Shown piece by piece: positions 8,702-16,241 of a stretch of DNA of 64,000 bases. Origin of the DNA: Marinobacterium nitratireducens (GTDB taxonomy: Bacteria; Pseudomonadota; Gammaproteobacteria; Pseudomonadales; Balneatricaceae). The notes beneath the pieces are model-generated. The model was given only the letters and a program-made list of their open reading frames with translations. It did not search any database and was not told the origin of the DNA. The position numbers and the translations under genes are program-made. The stretch is from contig NZ_BMLT01000004.1 in NCBI RefSeq assembly GCF_014645375.1, positions 370,773 through 434,772 of the forward strand, in the 5' to 3' direction. The stretch's first letter is position 1. Every line of letters begins with the position of its first letter.

Positions 8702-9601
8702 ATGAGCCAACCATCGAGCTGGCCGTTATCGGTCGAGAGTATCCGTTTCGTGATGCCGCGGCGCATCGTCAAGGCGCTTTCGGAGCATCCGCTGAGCGCC
8801 GAGCTCTACCCCCTCGGCATCGGCTACTATCAGCATGCACGGGGCCACCGGATGCACCGTGCGCAGCACGATGATCACCTGCTGATCTACTGTCTGGAAG
8901 GCCGCGGCCAGCTCGAAACCGACGGCAAATCCCGTACCGTTCGCGCAGGCGACCTGGTACTGCTGCCCCGCGGACGCAGCCATCGCTACCATACCGACGA
9001 GGCCGCGCCCTGGAGCATCTACTGGATACACTTCGATGGCCCGCAGGCGGACAACTTCATCGCCGCACTCGACCCGGACCCGCAGTCGCCACTTATTCCG
9101 CTGGGCCTGCACTCCCGGCTGGTGGCCGATTTCGAAGCCCTGCTGGATGCCCGTCAGGCCAGTCATCAGCTCGACGCCTTCGTCCACTGCGCCAATCAAC
9201 TGCGACAGCTCCTGACACATATTGCGCTGTTACGCCCGCTTGCCAGGCGCCAGGCGGACGACAGCCTCGATCTCGAGCGGGTACATAGTCTGATGCAGGC
9301 GCGACTGCACGAGCAGCTCGACGTCGAAACCCTGGCCGCCGCCGTCAGCCTGTCCAAGTACCACTTCATCAAGAAGTACAAGGCACTGACCGGCACCACC
9401 CCCATCAGCCACTTCATCCATCTCAAGATCGAGCGCGCCTGCCATTTGCTGGACGTCACGACCAAAGGCGTGAACGAGATCGCCTGGGCGGTGGGCTACG
9501 AGGATGCCTATTACTTCTCGCGCATCTTCAAGAAATCCATGGGCATCTCGCCGACCGAATACCGTCGCCTGCGGGTCGGGGACCTGGGGTACAAAGGCTG
9601 A
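8702..9601 (+). CDS. mmsR: AraC family regulator MmsR
   Basis: The 299-residue protein has an N-terminal cupin-like sensor domain (for example HDDHLLIYCLEGRGQL and GDLVLLPRGRSHRY at about 55-100) and a C-terminal double helix-turn-helix of the AraC type, with VETLAAAVSLSKYHFIKKYK and EDAYYFSRIFKKSMGISPTE. The divergent arrangement with mmsA is the classical Pseudomonas mmsR-mmsAB layout, where the regulator activates the operon in response to valine or 3-hydroxyisobutyrate. The operator was not located. An ATG 3 codons into the AraC-typical start (MSQPSSWPLS) was used. Confidence 0.88.
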   Translation: MSQPSSWPLSVESIRFVMPRRIVKALSEHPLSAELYPLGIGYYQHARGHRMHRAQHDDHLLIYCLEGRGQLETDGKSRTVRAGDLVLLPRGRSHRYHTDEAAPWSIYWIHFDGPQADNFIAALDPDPQSPLIPLGLHSRLVADFEALLDARQASHQLDAFVHCANQLRQLLTHIALLRPLARRQADDSLDLERVHSLMQARLHEQLDVETLAAAVSLSKYHFIKKYKALTGTTPISHFIHLKIERACHLLDVTTKGVNEIAWAVGYEDAYYFSRIFKKSMGISPTEYRRLRVGDLGYKG

Positions 9602-9667
9602 TCGAGGAACCCCCGCCGCCGGCGCTGGCCTAAGCTTGATGTAGAGGGCTGAAGAGGAGTGTTGCAG

Positions 9668-10468
9668 ATGGGCAAGGGCAGCAAGTATGTCTCCCACAAG
9701 CCGGGACCCGATGGCCACATCGAATGGAGCGCAGAGGAAAACGCCATCTGGCGCATCCTTATCGAGCGCCAGCTGAAGGCTATCGAAGGCAAGGCATGCG
9801 ACGAGTACCTGGCCGGCCTGGAACGGCTAGACCTGCCGCGACGTCGAATTCCGCAGCTCGAAGCGGTCAGCGCCAGACTTCGCGCCGCCACCGGCTGGTC
9901 GCTGAAAGCGGTACCGGCACTGATCAGCTTCGATTCCTTTTTCCAGGCGCTGGCAAACCGGCAGTTTCCGGTCGCCACCTTCATCCGCCGCCGCGACGAG
10001 CTCGACTATCTACAGGAGCCCGATATCTTTCACGAGATCTTCGGCCACTGCCCGCTGCTGACCAACCCCGCTTTCGCCCATTTCACCCATACCTACGGAC
10101 GTCTGGGCTACGCGGCCGGCAAGGAGGAACGGGTCTTTCTGGCCCGGCTGTACTGGATGACCGTCGAGTTCGGGCTGCTGAACACCCCACAGGGACTTCG
10201 GATCTACGGTGGCGGAATCCTTTCGTCCCCCGGCGAGACCGAATACGCGGTCAACAGCCCGCTGCCGGAGCGCAAGCCTTTCGACATCCTCGAGGTGATG
10301 CGCACGCCCTATCGTATCGATATCATGCAGCCAATCTACTTCGTCATCGACGATATTGCCGAGCTGTACGAAATCGCCGAAATGGACCTGATGGCCGTGG
10401 TGCAGCAGGCCCGGGCACTGGGACTGCGCCCGCCCCGGTTCGATACCGACGACAAGCGCGCCGGGTGA
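9668..10468 (+). CDS. phhA: phenylalanine 4-monooxygenase
   Basis: PhhA hydroxylates phenylalanine to tyrosine with tetrahydropterin and Fe(II). The 266-residue catalytic domain contains the iron ligands His122 and His127 in FHEIFGHCPLL and Glu167 in YWMTVEFGL, the standard 2-His-1-Glu triad. The ATG at 9668 was chosen over an in-frame GTG at 9659 because GAGGAG at 9654-9659 is correctly spaced for the ATG. In many pseudomonads phhA is followed by phhB (pterin dehydratase) and phhC; here neither follows, and REP-like hairpins come next. Confidence 0.95.
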   Translation: MGKGSKYVSHKPGPDGHIEWSAEENAIWRILIERQLKAIEGKACDEYLAGLERLDLPRRRIPQLEAVSARLRAATGWSLKAVPALISFDSFFQALANRQFPVATFIRRRDELDYLQEPDIFHEIFGHCPLLTNPAFAHFTHTYGRLGYAAGKEERVFLARLYWMTVEFGLLNTPQGLRIYGGGILSSPGETEYAVNSPLPERKPFDILEVMRTPYRIDIMQPIYFVIDDIAELYEIAEMDLMAVVQQARALGLRPPRFDTDDKRAG

Positions 10469-10494
10469 TCAGCAGTACAACCAACTGCCGCGCC

Positions 10495-10733
10495 AGCCCC
10501 CTTCGCCGCGGGGAAGTACCCGTAAGTTTGGGTACGCGGCTCCCACATGGCAACACCCGATCGTGGGAGCGGCGCCTCGCCGCGAAGGCCCTGAGCAACA
10601 ACAAAAGCTTCGCCGCGGGGGCGCGGCTCCCACGATATGGAGACTCCGCCTGACCCGTGGGAGCGGCGCCTCGCCGCGAATAAGCCGGTGCGATGTTCAA
10701 CAAACTTCGCCGCAGGGACGCGGCTCCCACCAG
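10495..10733. repeat. cluster of REP-like hairpins
   Basis: Three head-to-tail units pair GTGGGAGCGGCGCCTCGCCG with CGCGGCTCCCAC after TTCGCCGC. They fill the spacer between the convergent phhA and thiolase genes, where such palindromes commonly sit and may protect or terminate transcripts. No gene is present here. Confidence 0.75.
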
Positions 10734-10738
10734 GGTGG

Positions 10739-11920
10739 CTAAAGCAACTCCACCGCCACCGCGGTCGCTTCACCGCCGCCGATACAGAGCGAGGCCACGC
10801 CTTTTTTCAGTCCGCGCTGCTTGAGGGCATGCAGCAGCGTCACGATAATGCGTGAACCGCTCGAGCCGATCGGGTGACCCAGGGCGCAGGCGCCACCGTT
10901 GACGTTGACCCGGGCATGATCGAGCTCCAGCTCGCGCATCGCCAGCATGGTGACGACCGCGAAGGCTTCGTTGATCTCGTAAAGATCGACCTCCTCGCGC
11001 GTCCAGCCTGCCTTGTCCAGCACCTTCTCGATGGCGCCGATCGGCGCGATGGTGAACTCCTCCGGCAACTGGGCGTGGGTGGAGTGGGCAAGGATCCGCG
11101 CCATCGGCGCAAGTCCGCGCTGCCGTGCTTCGGCTTCTGCCATCAATACCAGCGCCGAGCCGCCGTCGGAGATCGAGCTGGAATTGGCCGCGGTTACCGT
11201 TCCGTCCTTGGCGAAGGCGGGTCTCAGGCCGCGAATCTTGTCCGGCCGGGCGTTGGCGGGTTGCTCGTCGGTTTCGACCCGGGTTTCGCCGGCGCGGCTC
11301 GTTACCGTCACAGGCTCGATCTCATCGACAAAGGCGCCGGATTCGATGGCATGCCGCGCCCGCTCCAGCGATGCGATGGCAAAGTCGTCCATGGCCTCGC
11401 GGCTGACTTCGAAGCGGTCGGCCGATTGCTGCGCGAAGGTGCCCATAAGCCCTCCCTTGTAGGCATCCTCAAGACCATCGCAGAACATATGATCGATGAC
11501 CTTGCCGTGCCCCATACGCATGCCTTCGCGCGCTTTCGGCAACAGATAGGGCGCCTGGCTCATGTTTTCCATGCCGCCGGCCACCATCACCTGTGCGGAG
11601 CCGGCACGGATCTGGTCGTGCGCCAGCATTACAGCCTTCATGCCGGAGCCGCACATCTTGTTAACCGTGGTGCAGCCCGCCGACACCGGAATTCCGGCGC
11701 CCAGCGACGCCTGGCGCGCCGGCGCCTGCCCCAGCCCCGCAGGCAGCACGCAGCCCATCACGACCTCGTCGACGTCGGCAGGCTCAAGGCCCGCGCGCTC
11801 GAGCGCCCCCCTGATGGCGACGGCGCCCAGCTCTGGCGAACGCACCGAAGACAGACTGCCCATCATTCCTCCCATCGGGGTACGGGCAGCACCGACAATC
11901 ACGACCGAATCCTGGCTCAT
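10739..11920 (-). CDS. acetyl-CoA C-acetyltransferase (thiolase)
   Basis: The 393-residue thiolase has the acyl-enzyme cysteine Cys90 in TTVNKMCGSGMKAV, the second-site histidine in GGACALGHPIGSSGSR, and the C-terminal cysteine in SLCIGGGEATAVAVE. It would cleave acetoacetyl-CoA (or a related beta-ketoacyl-CoA) to acetyl-CoA, completing leucine breakdown from the acetoacetate released by LiuE. A LiuR-type box lies 14-29 bases upstream of the start codon (11934-11949), which puts it in the liu regulon although it is 14 kb from liuA. It could also serve polyhydroxybutyrate synthesis. Confidence 0.93.
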   Translation of the reverse strand: MSQDSVVIVGAARTPMGGMMGSLSSVRSPELGAVAIRGALERAGLEPADVDEVVMGCVLPAGLGQAPARQASLGAGIPVSAGCTTVNKMCGSGMKAVMLAHDQIRAGSAQVMVAGGMENMSQAPYLLPKAREGMRMGHGKVIDHMFCDGLEDAYKGGLMGTFAQQSADRFEVSREAMDDFAIASLERARHAIESGAFVDEIEPVTVTSRAGETRVETDEQPANARPDKIRGLRPAFAKDGTVTAANSSSISDGGSALVLMAEAEARQRGLAPMARILAHSTHAQLPEEFTIAPIGAIEKVLDKAGWTREEVDLYEINEAFAVVTMLAMRELELDHARVNVNGGACALGHPIGSSGSRIIVTLLHALKQRGLKKGVASLCIGGGEATAVAVELL

Positions 11921-11933
11921 AGCAGCACCTCAG

Positions 11934-11949
11934 TTTACGTAAACGTCAA
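11934..11949. promoter_or_regulatory. predicted LiuR operator at the thiolase gene
   Basis: TTTACGTAAACGTCAA (reverse complement TTGACGTTTACGTAAA) lies directly upstream of the thiolase ribosome-binding site. It matches the other boxes in this window at 15 or 16 positions. The position close to the start codon suggests repression by occlusion. Confidence 0.75.
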
Positions 11950-12278
11950 TTATTATGATTTGAAGCATAGCACAGGCCAAATCCGCCAGGCTACCGCTTC
12001 CGCCGCATCCACAGTCCGGCATCACCCGCTCGGGCAGACGCAGGTTCGAAACACAGACGACTTCCATTGCTCCGGTAACGCATCGAGGCCGGACCACGAA
12101 CACCCGTCCCCCGCCGCTGCGGATCGGCAAAGCCCACCAATACAGACATACCCTTACGACCTTAGTTTGAGCATCACTTCCGGCGCTTGCGCTGCATTCA
12201 AGCGAAAATTTATATATTTCAGATAGTTAAAAAAAAGATGTCGGGCAGGTTAAAATTTCAGCTATTGTTAGATACATA

Positions 12279-12294
12279 TTTACGTTTACGTAAA
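12279..12294. promoter_or_regulatory. predicted LiuR operator at liuR (autoregulation)
   Basis: TTTACGTTTACGTAAA is a near-perfect palindrome 28 bases before the liuR start codon. It belongs to the same box family as 11934, 24407, 25825 and 25860, which implies autoregulation. Confidence 0.75.
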
Positions 12295-12321
12295 CATACA
12301 TTAATCTCGGAGCTCAGATGC

Positions 12322-12735
12322 ATGACTGACGAAACAACCTACTCCATCAGCGATTTGTCGCAGGAGTTCGATATCACCACCCGAAGCATCCGCTTCTACG
12401 AAGATCAGGGCCTGCTGTCGCCGCAGCGTCGCGGCCAGACCCGGATCTACAGCCGCCAGGACAGGGTTCGCCTGAAACTGATCCTGAGGGGCAAGCGGCT
12501 CGGGTTTTCGCTTAACGAGTGCCGTGAGCTACTGGAGCTCTACGATCACACGACCAGCGGAAGCGAGATGCAGCTGCAGCTACTGCTGACCCGGATTACC
12601 GAGCGGCGCGCGGTGCTGGAGCAACAACTGAAGGATATCGAACTGATGCAACGCGAGCTGGACAGCGTGGAACAACGCTGCCGCGAGGAGCTGCAGGAAC
12701 GGCACGGCCAGGCCACAAAAGACTCGGTCGCCTGA
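12322..12735 (+). CDS. liuR: MerR family regulator of branched-chain/fatty acid catabolism, LiuR type
   Basis: Starting at the ATG at 12322 the protein has 137 residues, the normal LiuR length. It opens with a MerR helix-turn-helix (TYSISDLSQEFDITTRSIRF then YEDQGLLSPQRRGQTRIYSR) and ends with a long coiled-coil dimerisation helix (residues about 85-130) with no metal-binding cysteine cluster. LiuR-family proteins repress or tune leucine/isovalerate genes; the boxes found upstream of five promoters in this window support that here. The frame extends upstream to 12187, but that part is AT-rich promoter DNA and was excluded. Confidence 0.88.
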   Translation: MTDETTYSISDLSQEFDITTRSIRFYEDQGLLSPQRRGQTRIYSRQDRVRLKLILRGKRLGFSLNECRELLELYDHTTSGSEMQLQLLLTRITERRAVLEQQLKDIELMQRELDSVEQRCREELQERHGQATKDSVA

Positions 12736-12811
12736 GCGCAGATTGCCTGATGGAAAACAAAAACAAAGGGCTCCCCCAGCGACAGGGCCCACCATCAGGA
12801 AGGCACAACCC

Positions 12812-13423
12812 ATGGCGCAGACCGGAAATAGCGGTACCAACAGCGATCTGACGGCGCTCGACCTCGTCGTTCCGCCGCGGCAGACACTGCCGGAGCATCT
12901 GCAGCGCTACTTCGACAAATGCGAGGAGAAACTCGGCCTCGTTCCCAACGTACTGACCGCCTACAGCCACAACCCCGGCCAGCTCGAAGCCTTTTCCCGC
13001 TTCTACAACGAACTGATGCTGGGCGACGGCGGGCTGAGCCCGCTGGAGCGCGAAATGATCGCGGTCGCGGTGTCGGCCGTGAACCGCTGCTACTACTGCC
13101 TGACCGCCCACGGCGCGGCGGTACGCGAGTACTCGGGAAATCCAGAGCTCGGCGAGCAGCTGATGATGAACTACCGCGTCGCCGACCTTGGTCCGCGGCA
13201 GCGAGCCATGCTCGACTTCGCCGTGCACCTGACCGAACACCCCGATCGCGTCGGCGAAGCCGAACGCCAGCAACTGCGCGATGCCGGCTTCAGCGACGCC
13301 GAGATCTGGGACATCGCCAGCCTCACCGGCTTTTACAACATGACCAACCGCCTGGCGGGCGCGGTCGAGATGCAACCCAATTCCGAATACCACGCCCGCC
13401 ATCGCGGGCGCCATGGCACCTGA
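12812..13423 (+). CDS. AhpD-like peroxidase-related protein (carboxymuconolactone decarboxylase fold)
   Basis: The 203-residue protein contains the AhpD-type redox motif NRCYYCLTAHG, with Cys93, Cys96 and His100 preceded by the acidic LEREMIAVAVSAV helix. Such proteins are peroxidase-like thiol reductases, mostly of unknown substrate. AGGAAGG at 12797-12803 sets the ATG at 12812; a TTG further upstream is unlikely. It lies between liuR and an acyl-CoA synthetase gene on the same strand and may be cotranscribed with them. Confidence 0.82.
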   Translation: MAQTGNSGTNSDLTALDLVVPPRQTLPEHLQRYFDKCEEKLGLVPNVLTAYSHNPGQLEAFSRFYNELMLGDGGLSPLEREMIAVAVSAVNRCYYCLTAHGAAVREYSGNPELGEQLMMNYRVADLGPRQRAMLDFAVHLTEHPDRVGEAERQQLRDAGFSDAEIWDIASLTGFYNMTNRLAGAVEMQPNSEYHARHRGRHGT

Positions 13424-13469
13424 ATCACCACCATAAACGTCTTGGGCATAACAACAAGAGGTCTCCTCG

Positions 13470-15158
13470 ATGACTAATGCGCTTCCCAGCTATAGCAGTG
13501 GCACCAGCAACAAACCCCTGATCGGCATGACGATCGGCGACAAGTTCGATCAGATCGCCGCGACCTACCCGGACAATGACGCCCTGATCGTGCGTCACCA
13601 GGGCATTCGCTGGAGCTATCGCGAATTTCAGCAACAGGTCAACCGCTGCGCCAGAGCGCTGCTGGCGGTCGGTATCCGCAAGGGAGACCGCGTCGGTATC
13701 TGGTCGCCGAACAATGCGCAGTGGACCACACTGCAGTTCGCCACCGCCAAGGTCGGCGCCATCCTGGTGAATATCAACCCGGCCTACCGCCTGCATGAGC
13801 TCGAATACGCGCTGAACCACTCCGAAGCCCGGATGCTGGTAATCGCCGAACGTTTCAAGAGTTCCGATTACACCCAGATGCTGTACGAGCTGGCGCCGGA
13901 GCTGAAAGCGGCTGCGCCGGGAGAGCTCAAGGCCGCCAAGCTGTCGCACCTCGAGATTCTGGTGAATCTGGCGGAGCAGCCCTATGACGGCATGTGGCGT
14001 TGGGACGACCTGATCGAGCAGGCCGACGGCACCGACGAAGCACGCCTGGCAGAAGCGCAGTCAGGCCTGCAGTTCGACGACCCGATCAACATCCAGTACA
14101 CCTCGGGCACCACCGGCTTCCCGAAAGGCGCTACCCTCACCCACCACAACATTCTCAACAACGGCTATTTCGTCGCCGAAAGCATGAAGCTCACCGACCA
14201 GGACCGGCTGGTGATCCCGGTCCCGCTGTACCACTGCTTCGGCATGGTCATGGGCAACCTCGGCTGCATGACCCATGGCGCCACCATGATCTACCCAGGC
14301 GAAGGCTTCGAGCCGAAATCGGTGCTGGACGCGGTGGCCGAAGAGCGCGCCACCGCGCTGTACGGGGTTCCCACCATGTTCATCGCCGAGCTCGAACATC
14401 CGGACTTCGCGCAGTACGATCTGAGCTCTCTGCGCACCGGCATCATGGCGGGGTCGCTCTGTCCGTCCGAAGTGATGAAGGCGGTCAACTCGAAGATGCA
14501 TATGCAGGAAGTCCAGATCGCCTACGGCATGACCGAAACCAGCCCGGTTTCGACCCAGACCGCCGCCGACGACCCGTTCGACAAACGCGTCACGACGGTC
14601 GGCCGCACACAGCCTCACCTGGAGTCCAAGGTCATCGACCCGGCAACCGGCGGCGTGGTGCCCCGTGGCGAGATCGGCGAGCTTTGCACCCGTGGCTACA
14701 GCGTCATGCTGAAGTACTGGAACAACGAAGAGGCGACCCGCGACGCCATCGACGAAAACGGCTGGATGCACACCGGCGACCTGGCGACGATGGACGAAGA
14801 GGGTTACATCCAGATCGTCGGTCGTATCAAGGACATGGTGATCCGCGGCGGCGAGAACGTCTACCCGAAGGAAGTCGAGGAGTTTCTCTACAGCCACCCG
14901 GCGGTATCGGATGTCCAGGTCACCGGCGTGCCCGACAAGAAGTACGGCGAGGAGCTGATCGCCTGGGTCAAGCTGCGCACCGACGCCGACCCGGTAACGG
15001 AGGACGAACTGCGGGCATTCTGCAAGGGCCAGATCACGCACTTCAAGATTCCGCGCTATTTCAAGTTCGTCGAGGAATTTCCGATGACCGTGACCGGCAA
15101 GATCCAGAAGTTCAAGATGCGCGAAATCTCCATCAAGGAACTCGGACTCGACGACTGA
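13470..15158 (+). CDS. AMP-dependent acyl-CoA synthetase (medium/long-chain, ACSF2-like)
   Basis: This 562-residue adenylate-forming enzyme has the P-loop [18 protein letters not shown], the motif [11 protein letters not shown], the hinge region [19 protein letters not shown] and the acceptor lysine in [10 protein letters not shown] near the C terminus. It activates a carboxylic acid to its CoA ester through an acyl-AMP intermediate. Sequence features resemble the ACSF2/FadD-like group often linked to liu or atu genes, so branched or medium-chain acids are likely substrates. It is 46 bases downstream of the AhpD-like gene. Confidence 0.9.
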   Translation: MTNALPSYSSGTSNKPLIGMTIGDKFDQIAATYPDNDALIVRHQGIRWSYREFQQQVNRCARALLAVGIRKGDRVGIWSPNNAQWTTLQFATAKVGAILVNINPAYRLHELEYALNHSEARMLVIAERFKSSDYTQMLYELAPELKAAAPGELKAAKLSHLEILVNLAEQPYDGMWRWDDLIEQADGTDEARLAEAQSGLQFDDPINIQYTSGTTGFPKGATLTHHNILNNGYFVAESMKLTDQDRLVIPVPLYHCFGMVMGNLGCMTHGATMIYPGEGFEPKSVLDAVAEERATALYGVPTMFIAELEHPDFAQYDLSSLRTGIMAGSLCPSEVMKAVNSKMHMQEVQIAYGMTETSPVSTQTAADDPFDKRVTTVGRTQPHLESKVIDPATGGVVPRGEIGELCTRGYSVMLKYWNNEEATRDAIDENGWMHTGDLATMDEEGYIQIVGRIKDMVIRGGENVYPKEVEEFLYSHPAVSDVQVTGVPDKKYGEELIAWVKLRTDADPVTEDELRAFCKGQITHFKIPRYFKFVEEFPMTVTGKIQKFKMREISIKELGLDD

Positions 15159-15169
15159 CGGCATCGGGC

Positions 15170-15985
15170 ATGGAGCACTACCATCGCCACCTGAGTATCG
15201 ACACCCTGCTTGAGCGACTTCGCAACGCCTATCCGCAGGGTGCCGACGCCTGGCAACTGGCACCGGTCGATCAGCTTCATACCGGCGGCATCCGGGCATC
15301 GCTCAGTCTGTGCGAGCGGGTGCAGCGGCTCGGAAGCCGCTGCATTCTCGACATTGGCGCCGGTAGCGGCGGCCTGCTGCACCTGCTGGCGCAATTGCCC
15401 GATACCCGGGTCGTCGGCATCGACCTGTGCCATGCCTACAACCGCCTGAACCGCGGCCTTGGCGATATTCGCCGGCAATCACGGGCGCCGGCGCTCTGCA
15501 CCGGCGACGCGGCAGCCCTGCCCTTCGCCGACCAGGCTTTCGATACCCTGGTGATGCAGCACAGCCTGCTCAACATGCCCGACAGCGCCGGCGTTCTGCG
15601 CGAATGTGCACGGGTCCTTGAGCCCGGCGGTCATCTGTTGCTGCACGAACTGGTGCAGGGTCGCTCCCCCGGCCCGCTGCACTACCCCGTCCCCTGGGCT
15701 GACAGCCCCCGCGACTCCCATCTCGAAGACAGCAGCCGCCTGCAGCAGCGCCTGCTCTGTGCGGGCTTCGAAATCATCGAGTGCCGCGACCTCACAGCCA
15801 ATACGCTCGACTGGCGCCAGCGTCAGCAAACCAAGGAACGCGATCCGGCCCGAGCGGCGAAGGCCCCGGTTTCGCCGCGCTGGATACTGGGCCCGGACTT
15901 TCCGCAACGCGCCGACAACCTGCTGCGAAACCTTTGCGATGGTCGGGTTGCCGCCATCGAACTGCTGGCCCGGCTGCCGGCATAA
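15170..15985 (+). CDS. class I SAM-dependent methyltransferase
   Basis: The 271-residue protein has the SAM-binding motif I CILDIGAGSGGLLHLLAQLP at about residues 59-78, then VVGIDLCHAYNR and the post-motifs GDAAALPFADQAFDTLVMQH and RVLEPGGHLLLHELV. This is a UbiE/COQ5-like small-molecule methyltransferase pattern. The start ATG is 11 bases after the stop of the acyl-CoA synthetase gene, so it is probably its operon partner. The substrate cannot be named from sequence. Confidence 0.85.
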   Translation: MEHYHRHLSIDTLLERLRNAYPQGADAWQLAPVDQLHTGGIRASLSLCERVQRLGSRCILDIGAGSGGLLHLLAQLPDTRVVGIDLCHAYNRLNRGLGDIRRQSRAPALCTGDAAALPFADQAFDTLVMQHSLLNMPDSAGVLRECARVLEPGGHLLLHELVQGRSPGPLHYPVPWADSPRDSHLEDSSRLQQRLLCAGFEIIECRDLTANTLDWRQRQQTKERDPARAAKAPVSPRWILGPDFPQRADNLLRNLCDGRVAAIELLARLPA

Positions 15986-16160
15986 TCCGGATTCCGCCCG
16001 GCCCCGTTTGCGCGCAGACTTCAGGGCGGATGTCTATACTCAAGCCCTGAATGGAGAAACCGGCCCCAGTGTACTGCTTCCCCCTCAGCGATACCTGCGG
16101 CGAGATACCGGCTATCGGGTCGCGCAGTACAGGACGGCCGGAACACAAAGGAGAGACGAC

Positions 16161-16241
16161 ATGGCGCTCATGTTGTCGTACAGGCAAACGATCGGCGGCC
16201 AGGATCGCATCAGCCGGCCGGGACGGATCGCATGGCCCTGA
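16161..16241 (+). CDS. 26-residue upstream ORF overlapping the GGDEF-EAL gene
   Basis: A strong Shine-Dalgarno (AAAGGAGAG at 16147-16155) precedes an ATG at 16161, and the frame ends with TGA at 16239-16241, overlapping the ATG of the GGDEF-EAL gene at 16232. The peptide MALMLSYRQTIGGQDRISRP continues six further residues. The downstream gene has a weaker ribosome site of its own, so translation coupling through this leader is plausible. The peptide itself may have no function. Confidence 0.45.
   Translation: MALMLSYRQTIGGQDRISRPGRIAWP

Larger units (their letters stand above)
11921..12321. other. 401-bp AT-rich divergent promoter region
   Basis: The stretch separates the leftward thiolase gene from rightward liuR. 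It is clearly less GC-rich than its surroundings, especially at 12195-12310, and holds two LiuR boxes, one beside each gene. No gene is seen in it. Confidence 0.5.

Noticed and set aside
9659-9667. GTG at 9659 as the start of phhA
   Set aside because: The Shine-Dalgarno GAGGAG overlaps this GTG and is correctly spaced for the ATG at 9668.
12187-12321. Upstream extension of liuR by 45 codons
   Set aside because: The DNA is AT-rich promoter sequence containing a LiuR box, and the MerR domain starts right after the ATG at 12322.
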